DNA from: Methanosarcina sp. KYL-1
GTDB taxonomy: Archaea; Halobacteriota; Methanosarcinia; Methanosarcinales; Methanosarcinaceae
DNA: 64,000 nucleotides
Assembly: GCF_024372725.1 (NCBI RefSeq)
Contig: NZ_VOUA01000004.1
Span: 62,001 to 126,000 of the forward strand
Reading direction: 5' to 3'
Both the position numbers and the translations under genes were made by a program. The notes under the pieces are model-generated. The model did not search any database. It was not told the origin of the DNA and saw only the letters and a list, made by a program, of their open reading frames with translations. This document shows, one piece after another, positions 33,027 to 41,537 of this stretch (position 1 is its first letter; each line of letters opens with the position of its first letter).

Positions 33027-33500
33027 ATGTTTCAGGAAGGAAAAGACACGGAAGACACAGGTTCGGAATATATCAGCACGCCTGAGCGCAATAAGCTGCT
33101 CTGGAGCCTCAGAAGCGATTTTGCCTGGGCAGGAAAGAAAATCCCGGAAAGTATCGAAATAGACGGGAAAGAGTACAGGCTCAGGGACATGGTCCGGACC
33201 TTTGGGGACAAGGAATTCCACGAGCCTGAAGAAACTGCCGAATTAAAGGCTCTTATCCCCAAACTCAGGGAAAGGGCAAAGGCAGACGAGGAAATGCTTG
33301 AGGTAGAAGAGCTTACAAAAGCCGAAGCCGAATCCCTCTATGAAGAAGCCGTCGGGCTTTTGCGGGCGGCTATGGAGTTGAAGGACAGGCTCGAGGGGAA
33401 AGGCGGGGAGAGAGCAGCCGATGACCTCAAAAGGATGCTCAACGCCCAGAAAGTCTCGGACGAAAAGCGCTTTCAGGAGCTTATAAAGAGCCTGAAGTGA
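33027..33500 (+). CDS. DUF5788 family protein, copy 2
   Basis: Soluble helical protein of 157 residues, paralogous to the gene at 30901. It shares STPERNKLLWSLRSDFAWAGKKIP and the LTKAEAESLYEEAVGLLRAAMEL helix, and differs in the acidic linker between. It has an ordinary ATG. Position 52 nt after pyrI suggests co-transcription with the pyrimidine genes, and both paralogs flank the pair. No motif points to a reaction. Confidence 0.75.
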   Translation: MFQEGKDTEDTGSEYISTPERNKLLWSLRSDFAWAGKKIPESIEIDGKEYRLRDMVRTFGDKEFHEPEETAELKALIPKLRERAKADEEMLEVEELTKAEAESLYEEAVGLLRAAMELKDRLEGKGGERAADDLKRMLNAQKVSDEKRFQELIKSLK

Positions 33501-33535
33501 GAAGCTTGTTTCTTTTTATCCTTTTTTCACTCATT

Positions 33536-34267
33536 CTATTTTTTGAGGGAAATGGCAAGTTCTTCCGGTTCTCTTATATAGAACCACATCGTCATTTTTG
33601 AGCTTGTGGCAACTTTGAGGGCATGCTGATAAGACGCCAGGAGTTCGAAGTTGTAATAAAGCACAAGAAGAAATGCGATTCCCCATAGCTGCACCAGGAA
33701 GAGGCTGAATTTTGCGGGGGCGGGAGCTGGTCCTTCCAGGTTCTGTAAAGCCCTTGCTATCCATTCTATGGCATGGGGCAGCACTACAGCTATGTAAAGT
33801 AAGCGGAACGGCCAGCGGAGGGAATGGCTTTCATTCTTTTTTATCGAGGTCTGCACAATGTCTTCTTTTCGTATCTCCAGCGGCCTGAGCAGAGGCCTGA
33901 GAATAACCACTTTTTCGGGAGTTAATTCCACGGAAGTGCGATGATAAATGACCAGGAAAAGGAGGGCAATGTACGGGATAAGGGCGGAGAGTATGCTGAG
34001 AAAGGAGTCGGCAGGACTGTATACGCCCAGAACGAAGGAGGCTATTAAGGCCGGAAATATGATTTTTCCAATTCCCTCGCCCCTGGAAAGCCTGACATAC
34101 ATTTTTAATGTCTTGCTTTTTGACAGGTCTGTAGGGGATGCCCCTTGCTGGAAGCTTCCGGTTTCCAGTCCAAAACTTCGGAAGCCGTCTTCCTGCCTCT
34201 CTTCCCGGAGGGCATCTTTCATAGGGCACCAGCCCATAAGTTTTCGGAAGTAGCCCGGAAAAACCAT
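33536..34267 (-). CDS. LMGWCP-box membrane protein 4 (DUF1673-like, PH-like segment)
   Basis: Last gene of a leftward five-gene operon. The N-terminus carries the box RKLMGWCP (residues 7-14) shared by all four membrane proteins here. Two hydrophobic segments (about 80-120) are followed by a stretch resembling a bacterial-type PH domain (SVELTPEKVVILRPLLRP, EIRKEDIVQTSIKK) and more hydrophobic helices. The ATG at 34267 is preferred because it has a GGGGAG site and begins one base after the previous stop; an earlier ATG at 34294 would overlap that gene. The function is unknown. DUF1673 is a family described only from Methanosarcina-like archaea. Confidence 0.7.
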   Translation of the reverse strand: MVFPGYFRKLMGWCPMKDALREERQEDGFRSFGLETGSFQQGASPTDLSKSKTLKMYVRLSRGEGIGKIIFPALIASFVLGVYSPADSFLSILSALIPYIALLFLVIYHRTSVELTPEKVVILRPLLRPLEIRKEDIVQTSIKKNESHSLRWPFRLLYIAVVLPHAIEWIARALQNLEGPAPAPAKFSLFLVQLWGIAFLLVLYYNFELLASYQHALKVATSSKMTMWFYIREPEELAISLKK

Positions 34268-34268
34268 C

Positions 34269-34982
34269 TCACTTTCTCCCCGAGTTCCTTTCAATAAAGG
34301 ACTTAAGCCTGGCAGCTGAAGCTTCGTCCGTTATTATGGAGTAGTATGGTGTCCACTCATACCATTTCTTATTCCTGGTTTTTATGTAGAGCCGCGTATC
34401 CAGGTCCCGGTACTGACTTTTTCTTTTTTTCTCCAGGCACAGGGAAAGAGGAAGAGTGGATATTATCAGCACAAAAGCTCGCCATTCTCCCGCCAGGGCC
34501 ACATAGGCAATGCCACAAAGGGCAATTACTCCCAGCATGTACAGGAGCCGAGAGTTTTTCTTTGAACGTTTTTCGAGTTTGTATTCCCCGACAGCTTCAA
34601 TCTCTTCGTAAGGTATTTCAAAATTCCTCATTCTGAAAGCCTGCAAATGCACCCCTCTACTGTCAACCAGAATCCCCGCGCTCAAGACCTTGATGACAAA
34701 CAAGCAGTATACTGCGTTTAGCAGTACCAGGCCGGCCAGAAAGGGCTGAAGGTCTTCGAACCTCAGGAGCAGGTTGAAGCCTGCTGCAAACAGGAGGCAA
34801 AAGAGGGAGTTATTTGCAGGAAAGATTACGTTTGAAGTCTGGATGTCCTGATAGTTCCCTATTCTATCGGAAACTGCGGCCCGGTTTGCAAAGCAGAATG
34901 TTTGCTCTTTTTCCGATTCGATTTTCTTGCAGGCCGGACACCACCCCATCAGCTTTTTGACGTAATCGGTATTCAGGTTCAT
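34269..34982 (-). CDS. LMGWCP-box membrane protein 3 (PH-like segment)
   Basis: Protein of 237 residues starting at the ATG at 34982, which overlaps the upstream gene's TGA; the longer open frame upstream of this is not used. The N-terminal KKLMGWCPACKK box is followed by two pairs of membrane helices and a PH-like strand set (VDSRGVHLQAFRMRNFEIPY, EEIEAVGEYKLEK). The box here has two cysteines in CPAC. It is more similar in layout to protein 4 than to proteins 1 and 2. Translation is coupled to its neighbour. Confidence 0.75.
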   Translation of the reverse strand: MNLNTDYVKKLMGWCPACKKIESEKEQTFCFANRAAVSDRIGNYQDIQTSNVIFPANNSLFCLLFAAGFNLLLRFEDLQPFLAGLVLLNAVYCLFVIKVLSAGILVDSRGVHLQAFRMRNFEIPYEEIEAVGEYKLEKRSKKNSRLLYMLGVIALCGIAYVALAGEWRAFVLIISTLPLSLCLEKKRKSQYRDLDTRLYIKTRNKKWYEWTPYYSIITDEASAARLKSFIERNSGRK

Positions 34983-35608
34983 CGTTTTCCCCCCTTTTCC
35001 CCAAGTGCATACAGCATTTGCTGTCCCTTTTCTCTTTTCATAAACATTTTCATATGGTTTTTCCTCTCCCAGTAAATTAGCTGGAAATAGAAGCCCCACA
35101 TCGGAATCAGAGTTCCTGAAACAAAAGAATTCAGTGTCTGATCGTTAAGAAGATGGGCCGCATGAGATGAGATATAAGGCAAGAAAGCCATGAGCAAAGT
35201 AAAACCTAAAAACAGGAATAAGATAACACAGAATAACGATCTTCTAAAGAAAGGTGAAATAACAGGATTTTTTTTCGCGGCATCGTATTGATGCATCTGC
35301 TTTTTCCAGCCGGGCAGATATATCGGTAAAGAAAGTGAAAGGCCAAGAAGGAAAGCCTCGGTGTTTATACCTTTTTGAAATAGGTTTATATAAACAGGAG
35401 TAAAGAAAATTGGTAACAGGAGGAGTTGGGTATCAAGCCTGGAATGCTGGCCGGGAACCGCCGGACTTCTTGCTTTTTCCTCTCCTGGTCTTCCATATTC
35501 TTCAAAATTCACAGAGCTAATCCAGGGTCCGGCTTCAGCAGTTTTTGCATTCGGGCACCATCCCATCAGCTTTTTGATCTGCTCAAAAGCAACAGCTTTC
35601 GCAGGCAT
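34979..35608 (-). CDS. LMGWCP-box membrane protein 2 (DUF1673)
   Basis: Protein of 209 residues with the KKLMGWCPNAKTAE box at residues 12-25, a hydrophilic part to about residue 65, and two pairs of hydrophobic helices. The KKQMHQYD segment between helices and the end ...IYWERKNHMKMFM match protein 1, so proteins 1 and 2 are recent paralogs. The gene starts 3 nt after protein 1 stops. The conserved cytoplasmic-looking box and membrane part suggest a membrane-bound factor, but there is no known activity. Confidence 0.78.
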   Translation of the reverse strand: MPAKAVAFEQIKKLMGWCPNAKTAEAGPWISSVNFEEYGRPGEEKARSPAVPGQHSRLDTQLLLLPIFFTPVYINLFQKGINTEAFLLGLSLSLPIYLPGWKKQMHQYDAAKKNPVISPFFRRSLFCVILFLFLGFTLLMAFLPYISSHAAHLLNDQTLNSFVSGTLIPMWGFYFQLIYWERKNHMKMFMKREKGQQMLYALGEKGGKR

Positions 35609-35611
35609 TTA

Positions 35612-36226
35612 TCATTTCTCCCTGATAAAATACGATCTTTTCCACTTTCCGAAGCTTTTGTTGAGATAAATCGTTTTGTGGTTTTTCCGCTCCCAGTAGA
35701 GTATCTGGAGATAGCAAAACCACAGGGATACAAGCCCGCCTGCAAAGAAAGACAGGGTCCCTTTCATGAGAAAATTCCTTTCCGGACCTCCCGCAAAAAT
35801 CCAGCAAAAAAGTGCGGCATAAAAAATTAGAGTTATTGTCCGGAACAGTCTCCTGTACGGTTTTTCCTTACCGGAATAATCGAGAAATGGTTTTTGTGCG
35901 AGAGTATCGTACCTGTGCATTTGTTTCTTCCAGCCAGAGGCGAAAAACGTTACGGAAATGAAAACACCGGCAAGGAATGCTTCTTTATTCACACCCAGCT
36001 GGGCCATTACAAGGAGATATGCAAGTGTAAGGAAAGAATCAACCAGGAGGAACCTGCTGCTCAGTTTCCGGGACCAACAGGGATTTACCGGGTCTCCGGA
36101 ATCTCTGTCTCCGGCGCCGGTATTCGCACCAAAATATCCAGGGCAGATGGAATGCCTGGTTTCAAGTGTTTTTGCATTTGGACACCAGCCCATAAGTTTC
36201 CTTATACCCTCTGTGAATTCATTCAT
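35612..36226 (-). CDS. LMGWCP-box membrane protein 1 (DUF1673)
   Basis: Protein of 204 residues with the RKLMGWCPNAKTLE box (residues 9-22), a hydrophilic linker, and two pairs of hydrophobic helices joined by SGWKKQMHRYD. The end ...LYWERKNHKTIYLNK matches protein 2. It follows the HTH regulator gene by 34 nt on the same strand and heads the series of four membrane proteins. The box is conserved while helices vary, so the box is probably the functional part, perhaps a metal or partner site. Confidence 0.8.
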   Translation of the reverse strand: MNEFTEGIRKLMGWCPNAKTLETRHSICPGYFGANTGAGDRDSGDPVNPCWSRKLSSRFLLVDSFLTLAYLLVMAQLGVNKEAFLAGVFISVTFFASGWKKQMHRYDTLAQKPFLDYSGKEKPYRRLFRTITLIFYAALFCWIFAGGPERNFLMKGTLSFFAGGLVSLWFCYLQILYWERKNHKTIYLNKSFGKWKRSYFIREK

Positions 36227-36260
36227 TCTTTACCCTGCCTTCAATTTTGCCTAACCGGTC

Positions 36261-36716
36261 TCAGGCCTGTTCAGTCAACTCCTTCAATTTTCCGAACAAC
36301 TCATCTGCAATTTTTGTCGGGTCCTCTGAGCTCTTGAGTTTTATCTGCATTTCCTCTGCAAAGTCCCATAGCAGTTCGATGCATTCCCTGTACCGCTCGC
36401 AGGACCCGCAGTCCCCTTCATGTTCGTACCAGACCTGCATCCCGTGTTTGGCCGAAATAAAAATAATTGCGCTGGCTTTGAAGGGGATCGAGTGCCCGAA
36501 GAGGATTCCCTTCTTCGGGTTGACCCTTTCCACCTCTATCCGGTTTGCCTGCGCCATCTCAAGCAGGGTATCTTCAATTCGCTTATCCATACTGAGGAGG
36601 GCTCGCGAGACCGCCTGCCTGGAAACTCCGAATTGTTTGGCTATATTGATGTTCGGGAGGCCGTTTCGGCGCAGGACCCAGAATTCGAACTGTTTATCTC
36701 CTGCCGGAAGGAACAT
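36261..36716 (-). CDS. HTH regulator with cysteine motif
   Basis: DNA-binding protein of 151 residues. An HTH near residues 20-45 (NINIAKQFGVSRQAVSRALLSM) resembles Tfx or sigma region 4 type helices. A middle domain of about 50 residues (VERVNPKKGILFGHSI) follows, then a cysteine set CGSCERYREC near 102-111 that could hold zinc or an Fe-S cluster and act as a redox sensor. It is the first gene of the operon with four LMGWCP-box membrane proteins and is divergent from an ArsR-type gene. Autoregulation is likely by position but not shown. Confidence 0.75.
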   Translation of the reverse strand: MFLPAGDKQFEFWVLRRNGLPNINIAKQFGVSRQAVSRALLSMDKRIEDTLLEMAQANRIEVERVNPKKGILFGHSIPFKASAIIFISAKHGMQVWYEHEGDCGSCERYRECIELLWDFAEEMQIKLKSSEDPTKIADELFGKLKELTEQA

Positions 36717-37034
36717 ATGTAAACATACGGATGTTGACTACTTATATTTTGTGATCTTTTTATATTTATCCATGCCGTATTTATAAAAATTCAAGTTTTG
36801 GACTAATTTTATCACATGTTCTTATATTGTTCTTCAAATAGTTTGATGGTTTGGCCACAAAAGGTATATGTAAGCTATCTCAATTTTCTTTAGTCATATA
36901 TAAAAAATTAATAAGATAGATTTCCAACAGGAATGGCCATCTGGCTTGTTATTATCTCCTGATTAAAAGAAATGACCTGTACTATGCCTTTTTGAAAGGC
37001 TTGTCGGGTAACCGGAATATTCCCGGAGTTATCA
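36717..37034. promoter_or_regulatory. Divergent promoter region between two regulators
   Basis: About 320 bp. AT-rich boxes appear near 36760-36785 and 36896-36911 (TATATAAAAAATTAATA). A GGAG site ends it before the ArsR gene. No gene is seen; binding sites for one or both regulators are plausible. Confidence 0.45.
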
Positions 37035-37442
37035 ATGGATAAGAACAGAGGATCAGGTATGAAAACACAAGATTTTGAAGAAAAACTGCGGATTCTGTCT
37101 CTTTCTAATGATTCCAGAAAAATCATACAGACCCTCTCAAACGAAACTTCAATCCGAGTCCTGCAGCTTCTGGAAACCGGGGATATGTCTGCAAGTGAGC
37201 TTGCAGGCGGGCTTGACCTGCGGCTAAACACCCTCCAGTACCATCTCGATGCACTGCTTGAAGCCGACCTTATACGGATTTCGGAGGTAAAATGGAGTCA
37301 AAGAGGCCGAAAAATTAAGGTCTACGAGCCTGTCGAGAAGTTGATAATCCTCATTCCGGGGAGAAACACTGTCACCAGAACCGCACTTTCCGGCCTGCTT
37401 CAGGAGTGTATGGAGGATGATCCGGACCTCTACCCTGTCTAA
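37035..37442 (+). CDS. ArsR-like winged-helix transcriptional regulator
   Basis: Protein of 135 residues. The winged-helix core runs from SNDSRKIIQTLSNETSIRVLQLL through SASELAGGLDLRLNTLQYHLDAL (recognition helix) to RGRKIKVYEP (wing). No metal-binding cysteine pair is seen, so a different signal is likely. The ATG at 37035 has a GGAG site; a second ATG at 37059 has its own GAGG site, so both starts are possible. It lies just ahead of the envelope genes at 37507-41059 and may control them. Confidence 0.8.
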   Translation: MDKNRGSGMKTQDFEEKLRILSLSNDSRKIIQTLSNETSIRVLQLLETGDMSASELAGGLDLRLNTLQYHLDALLEADLIRISEVKWSQRGRKIKVYEPVEKLIILIPGRNTVTRTALSGLLQECMEDDPDLYPV

Positions 37443-37506
37443 TTTTTCTTCCATGGTTTATTTTTCACAACTCCGGAAATGCAGGGTCTTTAAGTAAGGT
37501 GTTGAA

Positions 37507-38493
37507 ATGAAGCTAAATAAAAGTCTGAAAGCAGGGGTTCTGCTAACTCTTATATTGTTTTTTACTGCAGTTCCCGTAGCTTGCACGGGAGATGCCGAAC
37601 TTCCCGTATATTCTCCTGATAACTTTACATGTTTCGGCTGGCCCCCCTTAACTGTAAGGGTGGACGGAAGCGGGGGTGGGACCTTCCTGACAATCGGAGA
37701 GGGCCTGAAGTATGCTTTTGCCGGGGAAATAATTCTTGTTGCCCCTGGCACCTATACTGAAAACCTGGTTGTGGATTCCCAGGTGACGATCCGGGCTGAG
37801 TCCGGGAACCCGGAGGATACTGTGATAAGGGCAGCAGATCCTGGCTCTCCCGTTTTCCATGTGACAAGGAGGGCGGTGGAGATAAGTGGGTTTACTGTGG
37901 AAGGAGCGAACGGGAGTAACGATCCTGAAAAAAGTACCGGCATTTTTCTCGATGGGGTCCGGAGCTGCACACTTGCAGACAACGTGTTCAGGAACAATAC
38001 CTGTGCCATTTTCTTGGAAAATTCGGACGGCTGCAGCCTGATGAATAACACTGTAGAGGTTAACGGCAGCTACGGCATCCGGCTTGAGAAGGCCGGAAGC
38101 AACCGGCTGGAAAACAATACAATTAGGAATACAATTCTGGACACTACATACTCCGGTATCCTGCTGCAGGAAGCCCGGGGGAATGAATTGGAGGGCAATC
38201 CTGTCCCAAACAGCCGCAGGGGCATAGGCCTGAATTTTTCGGACCTGAATCTTCTTTGTAACAACACTGTAAGCATAAACTGCAGGTACGGAATCGAACT
38301 CTTTTACTTAAACAATTACTTGCTGAGCGGAGCCCGGGGCTTTGATGGCTCTGATAAGAGGCAGGCCTGGATCTTGGAAAATGCCTCCAAAAACAATACC
38401 CTGAAAGGTAATTTCATCGGAGGTAGCATAAAGGGGATCAATACCGCAGGCGAGGATAGGTATCGGATCGACGCAAAAAGGAGGAAGGTCTAA
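37507..38493 (+). CDS. Exported right-handed beta-helix protein (NosD-like)
   Basis: Secreted protein of 328 residues. The signal peptide (1-26) ends near VACTGDAE. The rest is a parallel beta-helix: GTFLTIGEGLKYA and ILVAPGTYTENLVV at the start, then repeated strands with N-x-F-x-N-N turns (NVFRNNTCAIFLEN, NTVEVNGSYGIRLE, NTIRNT, NTVSINCRYGIELF). Such NosD-like folds bind or cleave polysaccharides, or form surface stalks. A GGTG ribosome binding site precedes the ATG. It is the first of five closely spaced envelope genes. Confidence 0.83.
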   Translation: MKLNKSLKAGVLLTLILFFTAVPVACTGDAELPVYSPDNFTCFGWPPLTVRVDGSGGGTFLTIGEGLKYAFAGEIILVAPGTYTENLVVDSQVTIRAESGNPEDTVIRAADPGSPVFHVTRRAVEISGFTVEGANGSNDPEKSTGIFLDGVRSCTLADNVFRNNTCAIFLENSDGCSLMNNTVEVNGSYGIRLEKAGSNRLENNTIRNTILDTTYSGILLQEARGNELEGNPVPNSRRGIGLNFSDLNLLCNNTVSINCRYGIELFYLNNYLLSGARGFDGSDKRQAWILENASKNNTLKGNFIGGSIKGINTAGEDRYRIDAKRRKV

Positions 38494-39639
38494 ATGCAGG
38501 CAAGAAAAGGGGAAATTTCCTCAAAACCTGAAAACCCGGTAAATGCGATAAAAGCAAAGCAAGCTTTCTATGCGATGTGTCTGCTCTCTGTTATCTTATG
38601 CTTTATTGTGGGTGCAGCGGGCTGCATCGGGGGCAGAGAGCCGGCTTCCCAGGAAGGGGAACTGAATTTCACGGTAATCCCTGAAAAAACCCGGGTCGCG
38701 GAAGGGGAAGTTTTTGACATTGGGCTTTTCCTGAAAAACACGGGCAGTAAAAACATAAACGTGTGGAAAATGGAAGAGCAGGTAAGTTATGACATCTTTT
38801 TCCTGTACCCCAATGGTTCGTATGTGTTCTACGAATGCGGTGTGATTGAAAGAGTACAGCTGACGGACGACGCCCTTATAGAACTGCAGCCCGGAGAGTT
38901 CCTGCAGGTATGGCGGGATTCGAGCTGCTGGACTCTACCACCGGGGGTATACACCCTCTTTACCGAGTACCACACTTCCTCAGGGGAGAGCATCACCAAA
39001 CCCTACTGGATAGGCAGGGCTCGCTCGAATAATGTCACTATTTTCGTGGAGGCTGAAAACAACTCCTCACTTCTGGAGCCCGGCTCTTCTTCCGAAAAGG
39101 GGGCAGTTGAGGAGTTAAATGCTCCCGATGCACCTCTGACCATTGCAGTCAGCGCCTTGGTCGAATACCTGAGCCCTGAAGATCTTGCTAATAAATCCTA
39201 CCTGATCCTTATCGGTTCGGTAAAGGAAATTCTGCCTGCAAGGTGGAATACTCCTGATGGGAAGCAGCCTGAAAACGCCTTTGAGGGCTCTGGCTTGAAT
39301 GATGTGATTTACAGGGATGTTGTGATTTCGGTGGACCAATATTTCAAGAACCCTCTCTCTTCAAATGAGGTTATTGTGAGGGTGCTGGGAGGGACAGTCG
39401 GAAACCTTACACTGGATGTGGAAGACGAACCCTCTTTTGAGTCGGGGGAAGATGTCCTTCTTTTCCTGGTGGAGGATACAAAGCCGGCTACGAAGGACCT
39501 GGAGCCTGAACATTTCCGGGTCACCGGGTCTTTTCAGGGTAAGTATGCCCTGACCGGGGACGGGAAAGCCGTAAAGTCCGGAGAGACCGCCGAGCTTGAG
39601 GAGTTGCTGAGAATAATTGATGATGGGAATCAAAGCTGA
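38494..39639 (+). CDS. Lipoprotein-like envelope protein
   Basis: Protein of 381 residues starting right after the previous stop, with a GGAGG ribosome binding site inside the upstream gene. An N-terminal helix ends in a lipobox-like GAAGC (near residue 44). The domain from 60 to 180 is beta-rich with a BsuPI-like feel (SQEGELNFTVIPEKTRVAEGE), followed by a Ser-rich linker. The domain from 220 to 370 (LIGSVKEILPARW ... RDVVISVDQYFKNP ... GEDVLLFL) resembles a common repeated extracellular domain of unknown function. It is probably anchored outside the cell. Confidence 0.72.
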   Translation: MQARKGEISSKPENPVNAIKAKQAFYAMCLLSVILCFIVGAAGCIGGREPASQEGELNFTVIPEKTRVAEGEVFDIGLFLKNTGSKNINVWKMEEQVSYDIFFLYPNGSYVFYECGVIERVQLTDDALIELQPGEFLQVWRDSSCWTLPPGVYTLFTEYHTSSGESITKPYWIGRARSNNVTIFVEAENNSSLLEPGSSSEKGAVEELNAPDAPLTIAVSALVEYLSPEDLANKSYLILIGSVKEILPARWNTPDGKQPENAFEGSGLNDVIYRDVVISVDQYFKNPLSSNEVIVRVLGGTVGNLTLDVEDEPSFESGEDVLLFLVEDTKPATKDLEPEHFRVTGSFQGKYALTGDGKAVKSGETAELEELLRIIDDGNQS

Positions 39640-39656
39640 CAGGGGGACAAAATCCG

Positions 39657-40073
39657 ATGAAAAATCCCAAAAGGATAGCCCTTATAAGTGCGTTTATTCT
39701 TGTCTTGCTTTTGGCAGTCCTGTTCACAGTCGGGCCCTATTTAATAGTAGGGCCTCCTAGCCCTCTTTTTACTGCCATTAACTGCGAAACCGAAGTGCAT
39801 GAACTCAGGGTGGAGGCCTTTGATTCGGGGAATGATTCCGTGCTTGACGAAACATACGAACTGACCCCGCTTAAAAGAATAAGCCACCCAAAACCCTTCA
39901 GGTTCCGGGTGCCACCGGGTATCGGGGACGAGGATTATACGTTCAAAGTCACACTGGACGGCATGATTACGGAAACGTACAGTACTAAAGTTTCTACCTG
40001 GAGTAACGTTGAGATTGTGGTATACGGAGAAGAAGACCAGCCTATCTTAATCTCGGAGCCGAGGGGGCATTGA
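39657..40073 (+). CDS. Single-helix membrane protein, tandem paralog 1
   Basis: Protein of 138 residues with an N-terminal helix (IALISAFILVLLLAVLFTVG) and a small outward beta domain. The core HELRVEAFDS ... LDETYEL ... ISHPKPFRFRVP ... LDGMITETYST is almost the same as in the next gene. It lies 17 nt after the lipoprotein-like gene and is not recognised as any named family. Confidence 0.72.
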   Translation: MKNPKRIALISAFILVLLLAVLFTVGPYLIVGPPSPLFTAINCETEVHELRVEAFDSGNDSVLDETYELTPLKRISHPKPFRFRVPPGIGDEDYTFKVTLDGMITETYSTKVSTWSNVEIVVYGEEDQPILISEPRGH

Positions 40074-40134
40074 AGCCTGCCGTTATCGTGGAATGTCGCC
40101 GGGTAAATATCGGAGCAATGCCGGAGGGCATAGC

Positions 40135-40551
40135 ATGACAGGTCTCAATAGAAAAATCCTGATTGGAAGCGCAGTTTTAGTAATATTGTTCGTATTGCTG
40201 TTCGTAGCTCTTCCATATCTAATTGCCGGGCCGCCAACCCCGCTTTTTACTGCCAGGAACCATGACACCGAAGTGCATGAGCTCAGGGTGGAGGTCTTTG
40301 ATTCGGAGAATAATTCCGTGCTTGACGAAACATACGAACTGGCACCTGATGAAAGAATCAGCCACCCCAAACCTTTCAGGTTCCGGGTTCCGGGTTTTGA
40401 GATTGTGGATTATACGTTCAAATTCACACTGGATGGAATGATTACGGAAACGTACAGTACGAACATCCAGCCCTGGAATACTGTTGAAGTCGAACTCTAT
40501 GCCGATTATGCGGAAGGCCGGTCCCTTTCCATAGGGGAGATTACCGTTTGA
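40135..40551 (+). CDS. Single-helix membrane protein, tandem paralog 2
   Basis: Protein of 138 residues, paralog of the gene at 39657, with the same N-terminal helix plus beta-domain layout. The C-terminal tails differ after LDGMITETYST. The ATG at 40135 is chosen because a GGAGG site lies just before it; the frame is open upstream to an ATG at 40093, which lacks a site. Tandem duplication within the operon is clear. Confidence 0.72.
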   Translation: MTGLNRKILIGSAVLVILFVLLFVALPYLIAGPPTPLFTARNHDTEVHELRVEVFDSENNSVLDETYELAPDERISHPKPFRFRVPGFEIVDYTFKFTLDGMITETYSTNIQPWNTVEVELYADYAEGRSLSIGEITV

Positions 40552-40600
40552 ATTGAAGATTCTGGTGAGAAAATAAATTGTTAGATTTGGAGGGATGATA

Positions 40601-41059
40601 TTGGACAAAAAAGAATTTGCTCATTTTATCGCCGCTTCTGCAGCTCTGGCTGTACTGATCCTGTGTATCCTTATTTACTCCTATTTTAAAGCCCAGCTCC
40701 TCTGGGGAATTATAGCTGCGGGAATAATTATTCTAATCTCGTTTTTTCTTTTCTTTATTCTCGTTTTTACGGATCCTCTTGCCTTTTCCTGGAAAAGTGA
40801 GGGCAGGGAATCCGGGGGGCGTGGAGTTGAATCAGAGGCTTTTAGCGACTCAAAAGTTTATGAAAAGCCTTCTCTCTTCTTTGGCATACCCTTCGGGTTC
40901 GTGCTCGGAGGAGTTTTTAGCATGTATTGGAGCTTGTTTTCCATGGAATATGATGGAGGATCGGCAGTTGTTCTGTATCACGGGGTCTGCCTGGTTTCGA
41001 AAGGTGTGACAGGCTTATCATTAACGGAAAACAGCGCCCGGGGAAAAAAATCGGGGTAA
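40601..41059 (+). CDS. Small membrane protein, last gene of envelope cluster
   Basis: Protein of about 152 residues. Two N-terminal helices (IAASAALAVLILCILIYSYF and LLWGIIAAGIIILISFFLF) are followed by a polar stretch and one weaker hydrophobic segment. The TTG at 40601 is preferred: GGAGG (40589-40593) lies 7 nt before it, but only 1 nt before the ATG at 40595. No family is recognised. Confidence 0.6.
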   Translation: MDKKEFAHFIAASAALAVLILCILIYSYFKAQLLWGIIAAGIIILISFFLFFILVFTDPLAFSWKSEGRESGGRGVESEAFSDSKVYEKPSLFFGIPFGFVLGGVFSMYWSLFSMEYDGGSAVVLYHGVCLVSKGVTGLSLTENSARGKKSG

Positions 41060-41537
41060 GAGGGAATGTTATTGTTGCGGACAGGATCGAAAACCTCAGT
41101 TCTGGATTAATTTTCAGCAAAGGATGAGTTCTATTTGTTTTTGCCCGGGCTCTTTTCCGGTTCATGAGATCTGGTTTTTAGCTTGCGTTTTTTTCAGGGA
41201 GCTCGGGCCGCCTCTTTGAAAGGAATGGTTTTATTGGAAGGTATTGCTCGCAGGCAAGCATCCTGTGTACTGTGGATAAAATGATGTTTTTTAGGCTTCA
41301 GGGGGAGGTTGCTTGCAAGCAAGCACTATCCGTTTTCCTAGCTAATGATATTTATAAATATCTCAAGATGCCGGGAAAATTTTCTGGAAAAGGGACCTTA
41401 TATAAGGTGCATTAAAAAGTGGAAAAGCCTGATACAAATCAACTACCAATAGCAGAAAAAAAGTTCTGGACTCGGGCCTGCCGGATATTTGCAGGGCCCG
41501 TGCCGGTTTATCAGAATTACTGGTTCAGGCCTGTTGA
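41060..41537. other. Non-coding region with paired palindromes
   Basis: About 480 bp between convergent genes. Two related sites lie 65 bp apart: TTGCTCGCAGGCAAGCATCC near 41244 and TTGCTTGCAAGCAAGCACTA near 41309, the second holding a perfect 14-bp palindrome (TTGCTTGCAAGCAA, 41309-41322). They look like binding sites for a dimeric protein or hairpins. No gene is seen. Confidence 0.5.
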
